Assembly (NCBI RefSeq): GCF_018143015.1
Contig: NC_054742.1
Location: 59,900,853 to 59,964,852 of the forward strand
Source: Lytechinus variegatus
Taxonomy: Eukaryota; Echinodermata; Echinoidea; Temnopleuroida; Toxopneustidae
Reading direction: 5' to 3'
DNA: 64,000 bases
The notes beneath the pieces were generated by a model. That model had not been told where the DNA came from. It worked only from the letters and a program-made list of their open reading frames with translations, and searched no databases. Shown in pieces: positions 21,512-31,847 of this stretch. The position numbers and the translations under genes are program-made. How positions within the stretch are numbered: position 1 is the stretch's first letter; each line of letters begins with the position of its first letter.

Positions 21512-21869
21512 AAAATTTCTGCCTCATTTTTATCGATAAGCAATTAACTGAGATGACACATGTGACATAGAAAATATGTTTCTATTAACTGTTATTATCG
21601 TTATCATGGTTTTAGAAATATTCAATGATCGTTGGTATACGCAGATACAAGTAGATTAAATCATTGAGGTAGTAAGACAATCTAGTAATTTCAGCATTTA
21701 TCTGACAACTTGTCACCTGAAATTTATGGCATATTTCTTTGTTTTTCATCAGCTGTGAAGCACCCTCGTTACTGTTACTATGGAAACTGTGGGATAAAAC
21801 CATAGAGATGTACTGATAAACATTCGATTAAACTCAACCCTGTTCTAGTAGAGTCCGACACGTTATCAT
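21512..21869. other. Spacer, no gene seen
   Basis: AT-rich sequence between the tRNA gene and the LINE remnant. The short minus-strand frame at about 21612-21803 shows no recognised motif and is not called. Confidence 0.4.
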
Positions 21870-22605
21870 TTAATCAACTCTTTGTTAATTAGAAAAAGAT
21901 TATTTTTTAACACGTACTTTATGCAAAGGAATACATTTATTGTATATTTCTAAAAATTTATCTTTAAAAGAATTGTAAGCAAGATTTGGGTCTTTCTCAT
22001 CTAAGTTCCAGGATATTAGCTCTTAACATTGATAAAACTTTCTTATGCTAACTTCATTTATCTTTCCTTTCAAAATATCATTTTTCTTACCCTGAAAATC
22101 AAATTATGACTATACAAAATATAGGAAGATGGTCGCTAATGTCATCTACTATTACTCCACTCGACAGTTTTGTTAAATCATTTGTGAAAAAGTTTTCAAT
22201 TAATGTTGCCGAATGTGAACTTACAATCATGACAATAGTGGGATAATGTAACAATGGAAATGAGGAATTTGTCATAAAAATGTCTAAGAACTTATTAACA
22301 TGTTGAGTAGAGGAAACCATTAATAGATCAATATTAAAATCCCCAAGGAAATACAGGCTTTTATTTTCACTCCTCGTTAAAAACTATGGAAAATATTATC
22401 AAGTGCATCTAAAAACAACGAAACTGATTGATCTGGTGGCCGATAACCCCCCCCCCCCCAAAAAAAAAAAACACTTTTATTATGTGAGATTTCCACTTCG
22501 ACAAAAATGCTTTCAATATATATATATCATTAATTTCAACATCTTTGCTAGATTTAAAGCAAGATCATCCCTGAGATATATACCGACTCCTCCACCTCAT
22601 AGACC
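21870..22605 (-). pseudogene. LINE endonuclease-domain remnant
   Basis: The minus strand carries pieces of an APE-type endonuclease of a non-LTR retrotransposon, in order: GGVGIYLRDDL (22593-22561), ESIFVEVEI (about 22515-22490), YFLGDFNIDLL (about 22353-22321, with the GDFN motif), HSATLIENFFTNDLTKLSSG (about 22220-22160) and ISDHLPIF (22140-22117, with the SDH motif). A weaker stretch resembling the linker before the reverse transcriptase (NLAYNSFKDKFLEIYNKC) continues to about 21900. A C/A homopolymer block at 22448-22471 and several stops break it. No reverse transcriptase is present. CR1, L2 or Jockey-like origin is possible. Confidence 0.8.
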
Positions 22606-22700
22606 GAGCCCCCCCCCCCCACCCTACTGGCGGAGCATAAAAAAAGAAAAAAGGGGGGAAGAAAGAAAAAAGAAAAAGAAGGAAAATAAGAGGAGGGAGA
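22606..22700. repeat. Poly-C and purine-rich tract
   Basis: A poly-C run at about 22609-22621 is followed by an almost pure A/G tract at 22636-22700. The open frame across the C and A/G tracts is a low-complexity artefact. Confidence 0.7.
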
Positions 22701-22779
22701 CTAGTGAATAACATAAGGTCAGGAGAATACCTGAAAATGATTTAAAAATATATATTTCATGTCACTTTATTAAATTTTC

Positions 22780-24660
22780 GCTGGCGCTTCGCGCTCGCAT
22801 AGCCTGTTCGATGAGATACATATATCTTGCTCAATAGGCTGATATGTAGCTTAAAATATCATGTTTTGAAGTATATATACAAAACATTTCAGCTCGTACA
22901 TCGAGCTTTTATTATTTTGTTTGATTTACAAATTGATTTTTTTAAAGTGCTCTGTAAAATGTCCGTTTTATGGTGTGAATATCATTTGCAGCTTTTTGCG
23001 CTGTGCGCTCGCATTATTTGATAAGCCAAGTAGGCCTACATATTGTCTCTGTTTTATAAGATTCTTTATATATTAATTCTATAACAAACTACTTAAATTC
23101 CCCCTTTTATGTCAGTTTATCAATATTTTTGTCTCGCGATTTGCGCTCGCATTAATAGTTAAAAATATAGGCCTATCAATACATAAATCCTATTCATGAT
23201 TTCAAAAGTGCTTAAAATATCCAGTCTTCAGGCCTCAAATGTCAACAAGTTTCATCCACTCATTAGGCTTATTACATTAATAAATATGATATCATGATAA
23301 TTTTGTTATGAATTCCTAATAACTAAATTGTCCCTTTTTCACAAAGGAATATCGATAAATTTCATATCATGCATATCGCGCTTAGGAAGAGAAATGGGAA
23401 GATAGTCATCATTTTCACATGATGACATAATGTCCTTAGGCCAAGAATGTCCAGGTCCTAGGTTACACTAATTCCTAGCTCGCACTCGCATCATCTATTA
23501 AGTGATATCCGCTTACACTTCATAATATCCATACACAGTGCTTTAGATAGTGCTTAAATTCACCCTTTTCATACCGGAATATCGAATAGTTTTCACTCGC
23601 GCTTTATTGATTTTTATGATAAAAAATGAAATGTATTCAGATTCTGTCTAACTCTAAAACAATCGCACACATGTTCATTGAGTTACGCAGCTTGATCTTT
23701 ACTCAAAATTATGCAGCTTGCGCTCGCATTATTAAGATATCGTGATTTACAGTGTCCCATTTTAAGGTCTGAAATTTCATTTTTTTTCCCCCACTCGCAT
23801 CAGCTGTTTAGTTTTGTACACAATATCGTTTATTCTAAAAAGTGCTAAGAATGTCAAATTTTTAGGTTGGAATGTAAAAAAAAATATCTAAAAGATATGT
23901 ATCGTCTAAATGGCTAACTGCAAATCGTCCTTAACAGGTCCCTTTTCGATCAAGCCAAAACCCATATTAAAAATTTCTGCTCGCACGCTTCGCGCTCGCA
24001 GTAATCTAGTTACATAGGCCTACGCATCTTGTTCAGAATCACAAACGTTGCCCCGGAATAATCAAGTTTTAGGACAAAATACATGGAATTCCATAAATGT
24101 TCAGCTCACGCTTCGCTCTCGCACTATTCAAATAGGGCTTATGAGATTTGTCACTATTACTGAGATTATTACATTTTTATAATGTTTTATAAGAATAAAG
24201 CTAATAAGTTACTGTTAGAAAATTGGCGTTTTGCCACCCCCACCCCCTCCCAATTTTTACGACCAAGAAAAGGGGAGAAAAGGAAAGGGATAGGTGTGAA
24301 ATATAATCATATAATTTTCAAATGTTATGTCAAAATCTAACACAAAGTTTGATTTTTGTAAATAAAATGTCAATTTTTGCTCGCTCGCTACGCTCCCTCT
24401 CAATTTATTAATTTTACGCGATATGCCATATCAAGCCCCCTCAACTTAATTTTTGGCTCATTATGCCACTGAGACAACCCCTTTGCTGGCCAGTATATTA
24501 AAAATTTCAGCTCGCGCTTTGCACTCGCATGGATTGTTCAGTTAGATACCCCATGATGGTTACGAAAGCTGCTCACAATGTTCAATTTTCAGGGCTAAAT
24601 ATATAAAACATCCAAAAATTTTAGCTCGCGCTTCGCGCTCGCGTGGTAATCTGTATTCAG
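22780..24660. repeat. Irregular array of GCTCGCGCTTCGCGCTCGC boxes
   Basis: A GC-rich box close to AGCTCGCGCTTCGCGCTCGC recurs about a dozen times in AT-rich DNA, near 22785, 22995, 23133, 23477, 23595, 23712, 23790, 23978, 24106, 24380, 24510 and 24626. Most are followed by AT(T/A)ATTTGTTCA-like sequence and preceded by AAAATTTC. Spacing ranges from about 80 to 340 bp. Short surrounding sequence also recurs (ACATCCAAAAATTT, TTTTAGG.C.AAAT), so this looks like a degraded tandem repeat. No ORF. Confidence 0.7.
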
Positions 24661-24870
24661 GCCACATGAAATACCTTATGTTGCTTCTAAAAATGAAAAT
24701 TTAATTAGGACTGACCCCTTAAAAATAAAATCAGATTTCGGCGGCCGGAACGGGAAATTTTGATAAAAATATCCCCCTCCCATCGATAAAAGCTGAAACT
24801 AATCCTGGGTATGACGAAAGAAAATGTGAATAAGGAGAATATAGAACACTTCCAAGATTCATGGTTGCAG

Positions 24871-24917
24871 GACGTCGGTAATCGCTACCGATATTTGTCG
24901 GTAATCAGGGCCTCCAC
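24871..24917. repeat. GACGTCGGTAATCG direct repeat, copy 1
   Basis: GACGTCGGTAATCGCTACCG..TTTGTCGGTAATCAGGGCCTCCAC recurs with five or so changes at 26442-26487 in the same orientation. Confidence 0.75.
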
Positions 24918-25340
24918 AATAAAATTAAATGAATTATGAAAATAGAATAGAAATATAATTAAAATGGAACTAAATGAATAATATATATATATATATATAT
25001 AATTATATAATAACCGAACAACCAAATTAGTAGATAACTGACTAAATAAAACAATGAAATTAGAGAACCAAACTGAAATGAATAACCCTCCAAAAATCGA
25101 ACAACCTAACTAAAATGGAAGAAACCAACTTAATAGAACTAAACAAATAAAGATGAATAAAATGGAACAACACAAACAAAATAAAAGTGAAAAGAAAAAA
25201 TGAAATAGAACATCCCTTCTAACATGGAATTGCCAAACTAAAGTAAAACTGAAATATCATAATGGAACAATCCGACAAAAATGAAATAATCAACAAAATT
25301 AAAAATAAATGAATGGAAAGAAAATTGAGCAAGCAAATGT
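24918..25340 (-). repeat. Degenerate satellite arm in reverse orientation
   Basis: Motifs such as AATGGAACAA, AACCGAACAACC and CTAAAATGGAAG are diverged reverse complements of the TTCCATTTTAGTTGGGTTATTCC satellite theme found in the forward direction after 36.2 kb. A TA dinucleotide run is at about 24980-25000. Similar sequence continues at 26641-26703 and 36000-36222, so the elements between were inserted into it. Confidence 0.6.
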
Positions 25341-25376
25341 GATAGAAATGAAAGAAATGAAGGTGACAGCCCGCGG

Positions 25377-26632
25377 GACCGAGGATCCGCGAGACCGAGG
25401 GTCCGCGAGACCGAAGGACCGCGAGACCGACTTTTTCCCCCTTCATCGGTTACCGCGGTCGAGTGGTTTAGGCGCCTCGTTGCAGCGACGTAACAGGTGC
25501 CTGTTATCAGAGAGAAAGAGGGGGGGGGGGGGGCAGAGCCAAATATTTCCCTGTAATTACGTCTAGAATTAGTGGCATAACTAGGATTTCAGTTTAGGTG
25601 GCAGTAGTGAGCACGGGAAGCGCGAGGGGAGTGAGCCTACCCCCCCCCCTGCGGAAGGTCCGACGTTCCTTTGGATTGTTCTTTATCTGCTCTCGCTCAT
25701 CTTAATATGTCCTCTGCCTTTTACCGGAGGGGGGGGGGGGCAGAGCAACATAATTCCCTGTAACTAAGTCCAGAATCAGTGGCTTTGCTAGGATTTCATG
25801 TTTAGGGGCGGTGTTGAGCACGTGTGAGAAACACTTAATAATGAGCGCGCGAAAGGCGATCCATATTTTAAGGGGAGTTTCCCCTCCCGCGCGAAGCGCG
25901 GAAGCTCCGACGTTTTCTTCAAATTGTTCCTTGCCCGCTCCTGCTCTTTTTATTTTCTCTGCCTGTTAACGGAGGGGGGGGGGGAATTTCGACTTGCGGA
26001 AGCTCCGACGTTTCTTTGAATCGTTCCTTGACTGCGTCCGCTCTTTTTATGTTTTCTGCCTGAAATGGGAGGGGCACAGCCAAAAATTTCCCGTTATCTA
26101 GGTCTAAAATTAGTGGCGAAGCTTGGATTTAATTCAAGAAGGCGGGTAGCTAGTCAGCACGCGAAGCGTGTGAAGCACTTATTGAGCGCGCAAAACGCGT
26201 TTCCGGGGTGGTGGGGGGGGGGGGGGGGTGGGTCCATGCATGGAGGGAGAAGCTGTGATGATCCCTTGATCTATTACTTATCTGCTCTCGCTCGTCTTAC
26301 TTTCTCCTCTTTTATTGTTAGGCAGGTGCCAGTGAGAGTGAAGACTTTTTTGGGGGTTGGGCTTGTCAAATTTCTTGTAAACAAAAATGTCCCCCTTGAA
26401 AATCCTGGATCTGCCCCAGGGTTGGATATAGATGAGCATCGGACGTCGGTAATCGGTACTGATATCTGTCGGTAATCAAGGTCCTCCACCCCCACCCCCC
26501 TGATAACAGCCACCTGTTACGCCGCTGCAACGAGGCGCCCTAAACCACTCGACCGCGGCAACCGATGAAGGGGAAAAAGTCGGTCTCGCGGACCTTCGGC
26601 CTCGCGGGCCTTCGGTCTCGCGGACCTTCGGT
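25377..26632. mobile_element. 1.26-kb element with long inverted ends and internal direct repeats
   Basis: The left end (25377-25518) and right end (26500-26632) are inverted repeats. Each starts with three or four 16-bp units of the type GACCGAAGGTCCGCGA, then GACCGACTTTTTCCCC, CGGTCGAGTGGTTTAGGCGC and GCAACGAGGCG-type sequence. The interior has about three and a half diverged direct repeats of about 230-245 bp (starts near 25535, 25741, about 25990 partial, and 26075), each with CAGAGC..TTTCCCTGTAA..TAGTGGC..GGATTT and a GCTCCGACGTT block, separated by poly-G runs. No transposase is seen. The ends include a TCGAGTGGTTTAGGCG stretch resembling the A-box half of a tRNA-Leu/Ser. Confidence 0.75.
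26442..26487. repeat. GACGTCGGTAATCG direct repeat, copy 2
   Basis: Partner of 24871-24917, lying just inside the right inverted end of the 1.26-kb element. Confidence 0.75.
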
Positions 26633-26703
26633 CAAGTGGTCGGACCCCGAAATGAACAAATCAATAAAGATAAAACAGAACAAACCAGTCAAACCAAACT
26701 AAA

Positions 26704-27004
26704 TAATGGATTTTAAAGACGGCTTGACGATTTAAAATGATTTATTAGCGGGCTAGCAAAATACACATTTTAGTTTGTTTTGATTTTGAAAGGGGGCGTG
26801 GTTGCCCGAGAAAGGGCTCGTGACCCGACCCGTAAAGGGCGGGGCAGCGCTTTTTGGCGCCCGCGCCAAAGAATTTGGGCACAATGCCAGACATTTGCCG
26901 CGGTTGAGCTATGCGCGGATAAAAGTGCGGGGAATGCTTCATTTTCGTTTTGGCTTTCAATGAAGAGAGATGACGGTGCATGTGTAAAGCGTGCTTACAA
27001 AATT
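26704..27004 (+). promoter_or_regulatory. Ngaro copy 1 A1 repeat, likely promoter
   Basis: The 301-bp repeat appears to be base-for-base the same as A2. It is markedly GC-richer than its surroundings and contains a KLF/CACCC-type GGGGGCGTGG (about 26791-26800), an Sp1-type GGGCGGGGC (26838-26846), a palindromic pair of E2F-like sites TTTGGCGCCCGCGCCAAA (26853-26870) and a TATA-like GATAAAAG (26919-26926). Motifs are visible; promoter function is inference. Confidence 0.75.
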
Positions 27005-27363
27005 TTTTGAAAATTTTCTTTCGGCACTGGCAACTAGGCCTAGGTGGCAGATATTTCGACATTTGTCTAGCTACCTATACCGGATATCTACACAAAGGAT
27101 TCATACTTTTATTGGATTATACAGACGCTGATTTCAGTTTTTTACTGTCTTCAGACTTCAGCCTCAGGAATTGTTGCCGTAGAACTAAGACTAAGTTAGC
27201 TGTGCCGATTTGTGGACCTAAAAGATTCAGTTTGCAACTTCAGGATTGAATTTTTTCTTGGCGGTTCGCTTGATTGAACTTTGGAGGTGATTGCATCCAG
27301 GATTCATTGGGCTTGGGCTGAGTGACGGAGCTTCGAGTCTAACTCTAGTTTCGCGAGTTGATC
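27005..27363 (+). other. Ngaro copy 1 leader
   Basis: The sequence between A1 and the gag ATG has no convincing ORF. It is repeated at 63318-63678 in copy 2. It probably forms the 5' untranslated leader. Confidence 0.6.
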
Positions 27364-28596
27364 ATGCCAAAGGTTAAGGCCAAGAAAATAACGACCGCAG
27401 GTGCGAGGAAGGGAGATGACACACCGAAGAGGAGGCCGGGTCGGCCGAGAGGTCCACGGGCGACGTCAACCCCCGCAAGTGTGGATCTGGGGCTGGGAGG
27501 CGGCAACAACGGGCCAGGAAGGAGCGGTGAGTTAAATCCCTCTCAGTCTCAAGTTGTCGATGTTGATGAAAAAAGTGGTAGGCCTAGGTCTAAAGTTGGT
27601 GATAAAATGGCAGAGCTAGATCTAGATCTAGTGGGGCGGGAAGGCCAGGCGCCCGTGGGCAGATCTATTGCTTGGCATGAGATAGTAGCTCAGGAGTCGG
27701 ATACCGGTAGCTCGGGGCAGGCTCAGCCAGCAGTTTCAGTGCCGGCGCGGTCGGCAGGGGTAGCCGAAGATCTAGGCCTAGATCTAGTGGAGGTCGGTGT
27801 TGAGAGATCTGAGCCCCAGGCGCCTAGGCTTTCTGCCGTGTTGGGGGCACCGGAACCATTTATTAGCGCATGCGACCCACTAGGTGTGGAAGTGGCTATC
27901 TCACTGAAGGAAAAAATTTGGGCAAGTGAATATATAGATTTGGGAGTGCTCCTTAAGCATAATAATGCACGTGATGAGTTTGGGGCCTTGAGTGTAGGTG
28001 ACACCACTTTGAGTTTGTGTCAATCGGGATCTGGTCTTGGTTTGCAACTTCAACCTCAATCAAAGGCTAAGAAAATCATGTCGGTAGAGCAGTGGACTTC
28101 GGTGTTTCTAGTATTTGCCTCAATTTACGCTGAGAAGCACATTGAAAGGAGCAGGGAGCTCATGAAATATATGGATTTGATAAGGCATGCAGCCCGTGCG
28201 TTTGCAGGTTATGGCTGGCGTGACTATGACACTCAGTTTAGGAGCAAGCAGGCGCGTTTACCCGGGCGATCCTGGGCGAGCGTCGACGCCGAGTTGTGGT
28301 TGATGCTGGTGGCCTCTAATGGTCCGCGGCAGCGCCACAATTTACCCCATGCCCCTCGCCATCAGTTCTACAGAGGGGAGTACGGCGCGAGAAAATCTTT
28401 TCCCTTCGGAGGAAAGGGACCCGGAGCCAATGGCACACCCAGCCGAGGCGTGTGCTTTGCCTTTAATAGAGGCAAGTGCATGCGAGGCAAAGCTTGCATC
28501 TATGAGCACAAGTGTTCCCGCTGCCAGGCGACAGGTCATGGGGCTAAGCAGTGTAGCCAAGGGCGGGCCGGTTCCAGTCCCGCTGGCAGTAAATAG
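27364..28596 (+). CDS. Ngaro copy 1 gag-like protein
   Basis: ORF of 410 residues from ATG at 27364. The N-terminus is basic with an AT-hook-like KRRPGRPRGPR (residues 22-32). A low-complexity Pro/Gly/Ser region follows, then a more ordered middle. The C-terminus has a CCCH finger of spacing C-x7-C-x5-C-x3-H (CFAFNRGKCMRGKACIYEH) directly followed by a CCHC knuckle C-x2-C-x4-H-x4-C (CSRCQATGHGAKQC), from about residue 363. Such fingers bind RNA in Gag proteins of retroelements. It overlaps the following RT frame by about 280 nt in a different frame. This copy appears intact, while copy 2 carries an extra A near codon 70. Confidence 0.88.
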   Translation: MPKVKAKKITTAGARKGDDTPKRRPGRPRGPRATSTPASVDLGLGGGNNGPGRSGELNPSQSQVVDVDEKSGRPRSKVGDKMAELDLDLVGREGQAPVGRSIAWHEIVAQESDTGSSGQAQPAVSVPARSAGVAEDLGLDLVEVGVERSEPQAPRLSAVLGAPEPFISACDPLGVEVAISLKEKIWASEYIDLGVLLKHNNARDEFGALSVGDTTLSLCQSGSGLGLQLQPQSKAKKIMSVEQWTSVFLVFASIYAEKHIERSRELMKYMDLIRHAARAFAGYGWRDYDTQFRSKQARLPGRSWASVDAELWLMLVASNGPRQRHNLPHAPRHQFYRGEYGARKSFPFGGKGPGANGTPSRGVCFAFNRGKCMRGKACIYEHKCSRCQATGHGAKQCSQGRAGSSPAGSK

Positions 28597-29869
28597 GTCT
28601 ACGGCTAGTGCGGTGTCGTCTATTGCTCCGACCCCTATTAAGTTAGCACGTTTGGTGCCCATGTTAGCTACTTATCCTAATCAGGAGCATGCTCAGTGCT
28701 TGTATAATGGTTTTAAGTTTGGTTTTTCATTACATTTTGAAGGGGACAGGGTCCCATTGGTTGTTAAAAACCTGAAATCAGCATTCGAACACATGGATAC
28801 GTTGAAAAAGAAATTGAGGGATGAAATAGACTTAGGTAGGATAGTTGGGCCTTTTGTTGTTCCTCCCTTCGAGAATATGAGGTGTTCACCAGTGGGGTTG
28901 GTGCCCAAAAAGGCCCCAGGGGAGTTCCGTATGATTCAACATTTATCGGCACCCAGGGGAAATTCAGTTAATGATGGCATACCGGAGGGGCAGTGTACAG
29001 TAACATATTCGTCCTTTGATTCGGCGGTAGATATTGTGACGCAATTGGGGCGGGGTGCCCTTATGGGAAAGACTGACATTAAGTCAGCTTTCAGGCTCTT
29101 GCCTGTTCACCCAAAAGATTTTGAGTTGCTTGGGATGTATATAGATGGTCGTTACTATTTTGATCGTTGTTTGCCGATGGGCTGCGCAGTTTCTTGTTCC
29201 ACTTTTGAATGTTTTAGTACTTTTTTAGAGTTTTGCGCGAGAAAAGTTGCGAAGTCGCAAAATATTGTCCATTATTTGGATGATTTCTTTTTTGCAGGCG
29301 GCCCTGCCTCGGAGGATTGCAGGCGGGCAATGCATTGTTTTGAAGCAATTTGCGAACGATTTGGGGTGCCCATAGCGCGAGAAAAAACGGAAGGCCCGAC
29401 CACACAGTTGTCATATCTTGGGCTGGTAATAGATAGCGTTTCTCAGCAGGTTCGGGTACCGGAGGACAAAATTGAGAAATTAGTAGGGAAATTAAATTGG
29501 GCGGTACAGAAACAAAAAATTTCCCTAAGAGACATTCAGTCGATTGTAGGTAGTCTAAACTTTGTATGTAAGGCAATTGCTCCAGGGCGAGCATTCATGA
29601 GACGGCTCATTGACTTAACTAAGAGCGTTAAGCGTCCTTTTCACATGGTTAGGTTGACGAGAGGGGCTAAGGCTGACTTGCGGGTTTGGTTGGAGTTCTT
29701 GGCACATTTTAATGGTCAAGTTTTCTTCCGGCTCCAGGCTGGTTTGGAAGCGAGGAAATTCAGTTTTTCACTGATGCGGCGGCTGGCATTGGTTTTGGAA
29801 TTTTCTTTGGAGGCAGGTGGGCTCAATCCAGGTGGCCTGCTGATTTCCAGGCCGGTAGGAGGTCTATAG
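28319..29869 (+). pseudogene. Ngaro copy 1 reverse transcriptase, broken before RNase H
   Basis: The frame overlaps the end of gag; the true start is unclear, and the first methionine codon of the frame is near 28338 in the overlap. RT motifs appear in order: GLVPKKAPGEFRMIQHLS (about residue 193), GKTDIKSAFRLLPVHP (about 250), LPMGCAVSCSTFE (about 285), the catalytic YLDD box in IVHYLDDFFFAGG (about 318), and YLGLVIDS. The layout matches DIRS/Ngaro RT. A one-base deletion at 29730-29731 (CCGG where copy 2 has CCGGG) shifts the frame, so this ORF runs out at 29869 without the RNase H domain, which continues in another frame. Confidence 0.9.
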
Positions 29870-30225
29870 CTTTTTTAGAGCTATTCCCTATTTGGGTAGG
29901 CTTGGAGATTTGGGGCATGGAGCTAAAGGACAAGAATATATTGTTTAATTGTGATAATCAGGCCGTGGTGGCAGTACTTAACAAGCAGTCGGCGCTATGC
30001 CCTGATATTATGGTTTTGGTGAGGAAGGTGGTGATTATATGTTTAAGCAATAATATAGTGTTGAGGGCTAGGCATGTACATGGATGTGATAATGGTATAG
30101 CTGATGCACTATCTCGATTTCAGATGCCGAGGTTCCATGCGTTAGCACCGGGGGCCGCCCGGGAGGGCGTGGAGGTTCCAGTCCGTCTTTGGAAGAGCTG
30201 GCTATCGAGAGAAGTCGACTGCTGA
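29735..30225 (+). pseudogene. Ngaro copy 1 RNase H segment, out of frame with RT
   Basis: This is the continuation of pol after the 29730 deletion. It carries RNase H residues in FFTDAAAG, IAFLELFPIWVG, FNCDNQAVVAVLN and ARHVHGCDNGIADALSRF, the D-E-D-D pattern of the domain that degrades the RNA strand. It ends at TGA 30223-30225, which overlaps the ATG of the recombinase frame at 30225. The corresponding frame is joined to the RT finger region in copy 2. Confidence 0.85.
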
Positions 30226-31108
30226 TGGCTTCTAGGGCAGCTCGAACACACACAACTTACTCTATTGCCTTGGGGGCATACGTGAAATTTTGTAAAGTGT
30301 ACGGATACGACCCCCAGCTACCCCCTAAGTAGAATGGGTGGCGCAGTTCATTTCTTATTTATCCTTTATGGGATATGCAGGGTCTACTATTCAAACATAC
30401 ATATCTGGGTTGGCATTTTATATGAGTTCATCTGGGCTAAAGGATGTGACCAAGAGTTTTGTGATTACAAGGTTAATTGAAGGGTGTAGGCGAAGTACTT
30501 TGAGAAGAGATGCTAGGCATCCAATCACATTGTCTGTGTTAAATAGAATGCTCGCCTACTTGAGGCATGTTTGTGGTAGTCATTACGATGTTTTGATGTA
30601 CTCTGCTGCTTTTTCAGTGGCATTTTATGGTTTGTTGAGAGTTAGTGAGTTGACAGTAGAGTCCAGGCATAGATGTGAGTCTATTCTGCAGCACACAGAT
30701 GTTAGGGTCACTGGCGATGCACCGCATCGCAGGGTGGAATTATTCCTAAGGAAGTCAAAGACTGACCAGCGGGGAAATGGGTGCACCATTTCGATACCAG
30801 AGTTGGGGACAGTTAGCTGCCCTGTGATGGCGGTTATTCGTTATTTAGAAATCCGCCCAAAGAATGGTGGAGCCTTCTTTTGTTCATATGGTGCTCTCCC
30901 GCTAACTAGGCGTGAATTTGGAAACATGATAAAACGATGTTTGACATACGGGGATATGCCGGCGGCAATGTTTTCATCGCATTCCTTTCGTATTGGGGCG
31001 GCTACGACCGCTGCCATGGCCGGTTGCTCGGATGAAGAAATCCAACGCATGGGGCGTTGGGTTTCGAGTGCACATCGGAGATATATAAGACTCGACATGG
31101 TTAAGTAA
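30225..31108 (+). pseudogene. Ngaro copy 1 tyrosine recombinase, early stop
   Basis: The recombinase joins the circular DNA copy to a new target through a phosphotyrosine intermediate. From ATG 30225 the frame is interrupted by TAG at 30330-30332, because one T present in copy 2 is missing. From 30338 a 256-residue frame contains all catalytic positions: R101 in GLLRVSEL, H215 and R218 in SHSFRIGAAT, H246 and nucleophile Y249 in AHRRYIR. The N-terminal SAM-like DNA-binding part is split by the stop. The TGATG overlap with pol suggests stop-start coupling. Confidence 0.9.
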
Positions 31109-31847
31109 AAAAAAATAAAAAAAAAAAAAAAAAAAAAGAACGAAAATATATATGAAATGATGATTTTAGGTTATTTGACATTTTGACCAAAATCAGGTGT
31201 AAGTTATCTTCCAATAATGTCACAACGCGTTTACTTTACACGAGGACATGTGCTTTAATCAAAGCCGTGGCCGATGGGTTGTTGGATATTTGGGTGTATA
31301 ATTCTCAATATATCTGCTTACATGGTATTGTTTTATTTTATTCAGCCCTATTCAGAAGCAGGGTGGTATGTTCAGTGCCAAGAGGCTTGTTTACAAAGGA
31401 GCCCTTGTTACAGTATACATTATACATTATACATTATGCATCATATATTATACATTATACATTATACTTTATTACATTCTTTATACAAAATGAAGAAAGA
31501 GATGGTACTATATTGATGGGAATGTGTTTACGTTATACATTATACATTATACCTTATACATTTTACATTATACATTATACCTTATACATTTTACATTATA
31601 CATTATACATTATTATAAATTGATTGGAATGTGCTCAGACATTATACATTATACATTATTATATATTGGTTGGAATGTGTTTATACATTATACATTATTA
31701 CATTATACAAAAGGAAGAAAGGGATAGTACTATATTGATTGGAAGGTGTTTGGAACATCAGATTGATCATAACGACCCCCCCCCCCCCCTGTACATGTTG
31801 ATATCAATATACATGTATCATCAAAATAACTCTGGGCTTAATATTGA
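31109..31847 (+). repeat. Ngaro copy 1 A-rich tract and TATACAT microsatellite
   Basis: An A run (about 31107-31137) follows the YR stop. From about 31410 to 31710 the 7-bp motif TATACAT recurs in several blocks, interrupted by AAGAAAGA-containing spacers, and a poly-C run lies at about 31776-31789. Frames through it are low complexity. Copy 2 has the matching region. Confidence 0.8.

Noticed and set aside
25450..25490. tRNA-Leu/Ser gene in the end of the 1.26-kb element
   Set aside because: Only an A-box-like half is present; no B box or cloverleaf was found.
26780..27249. ORFs in the A repeat and leader (76 and 89 codons)
   Set aside because: They lie in the promoter-like repeat and leader, are present only because the repeat is GC-rich, and have no domain.
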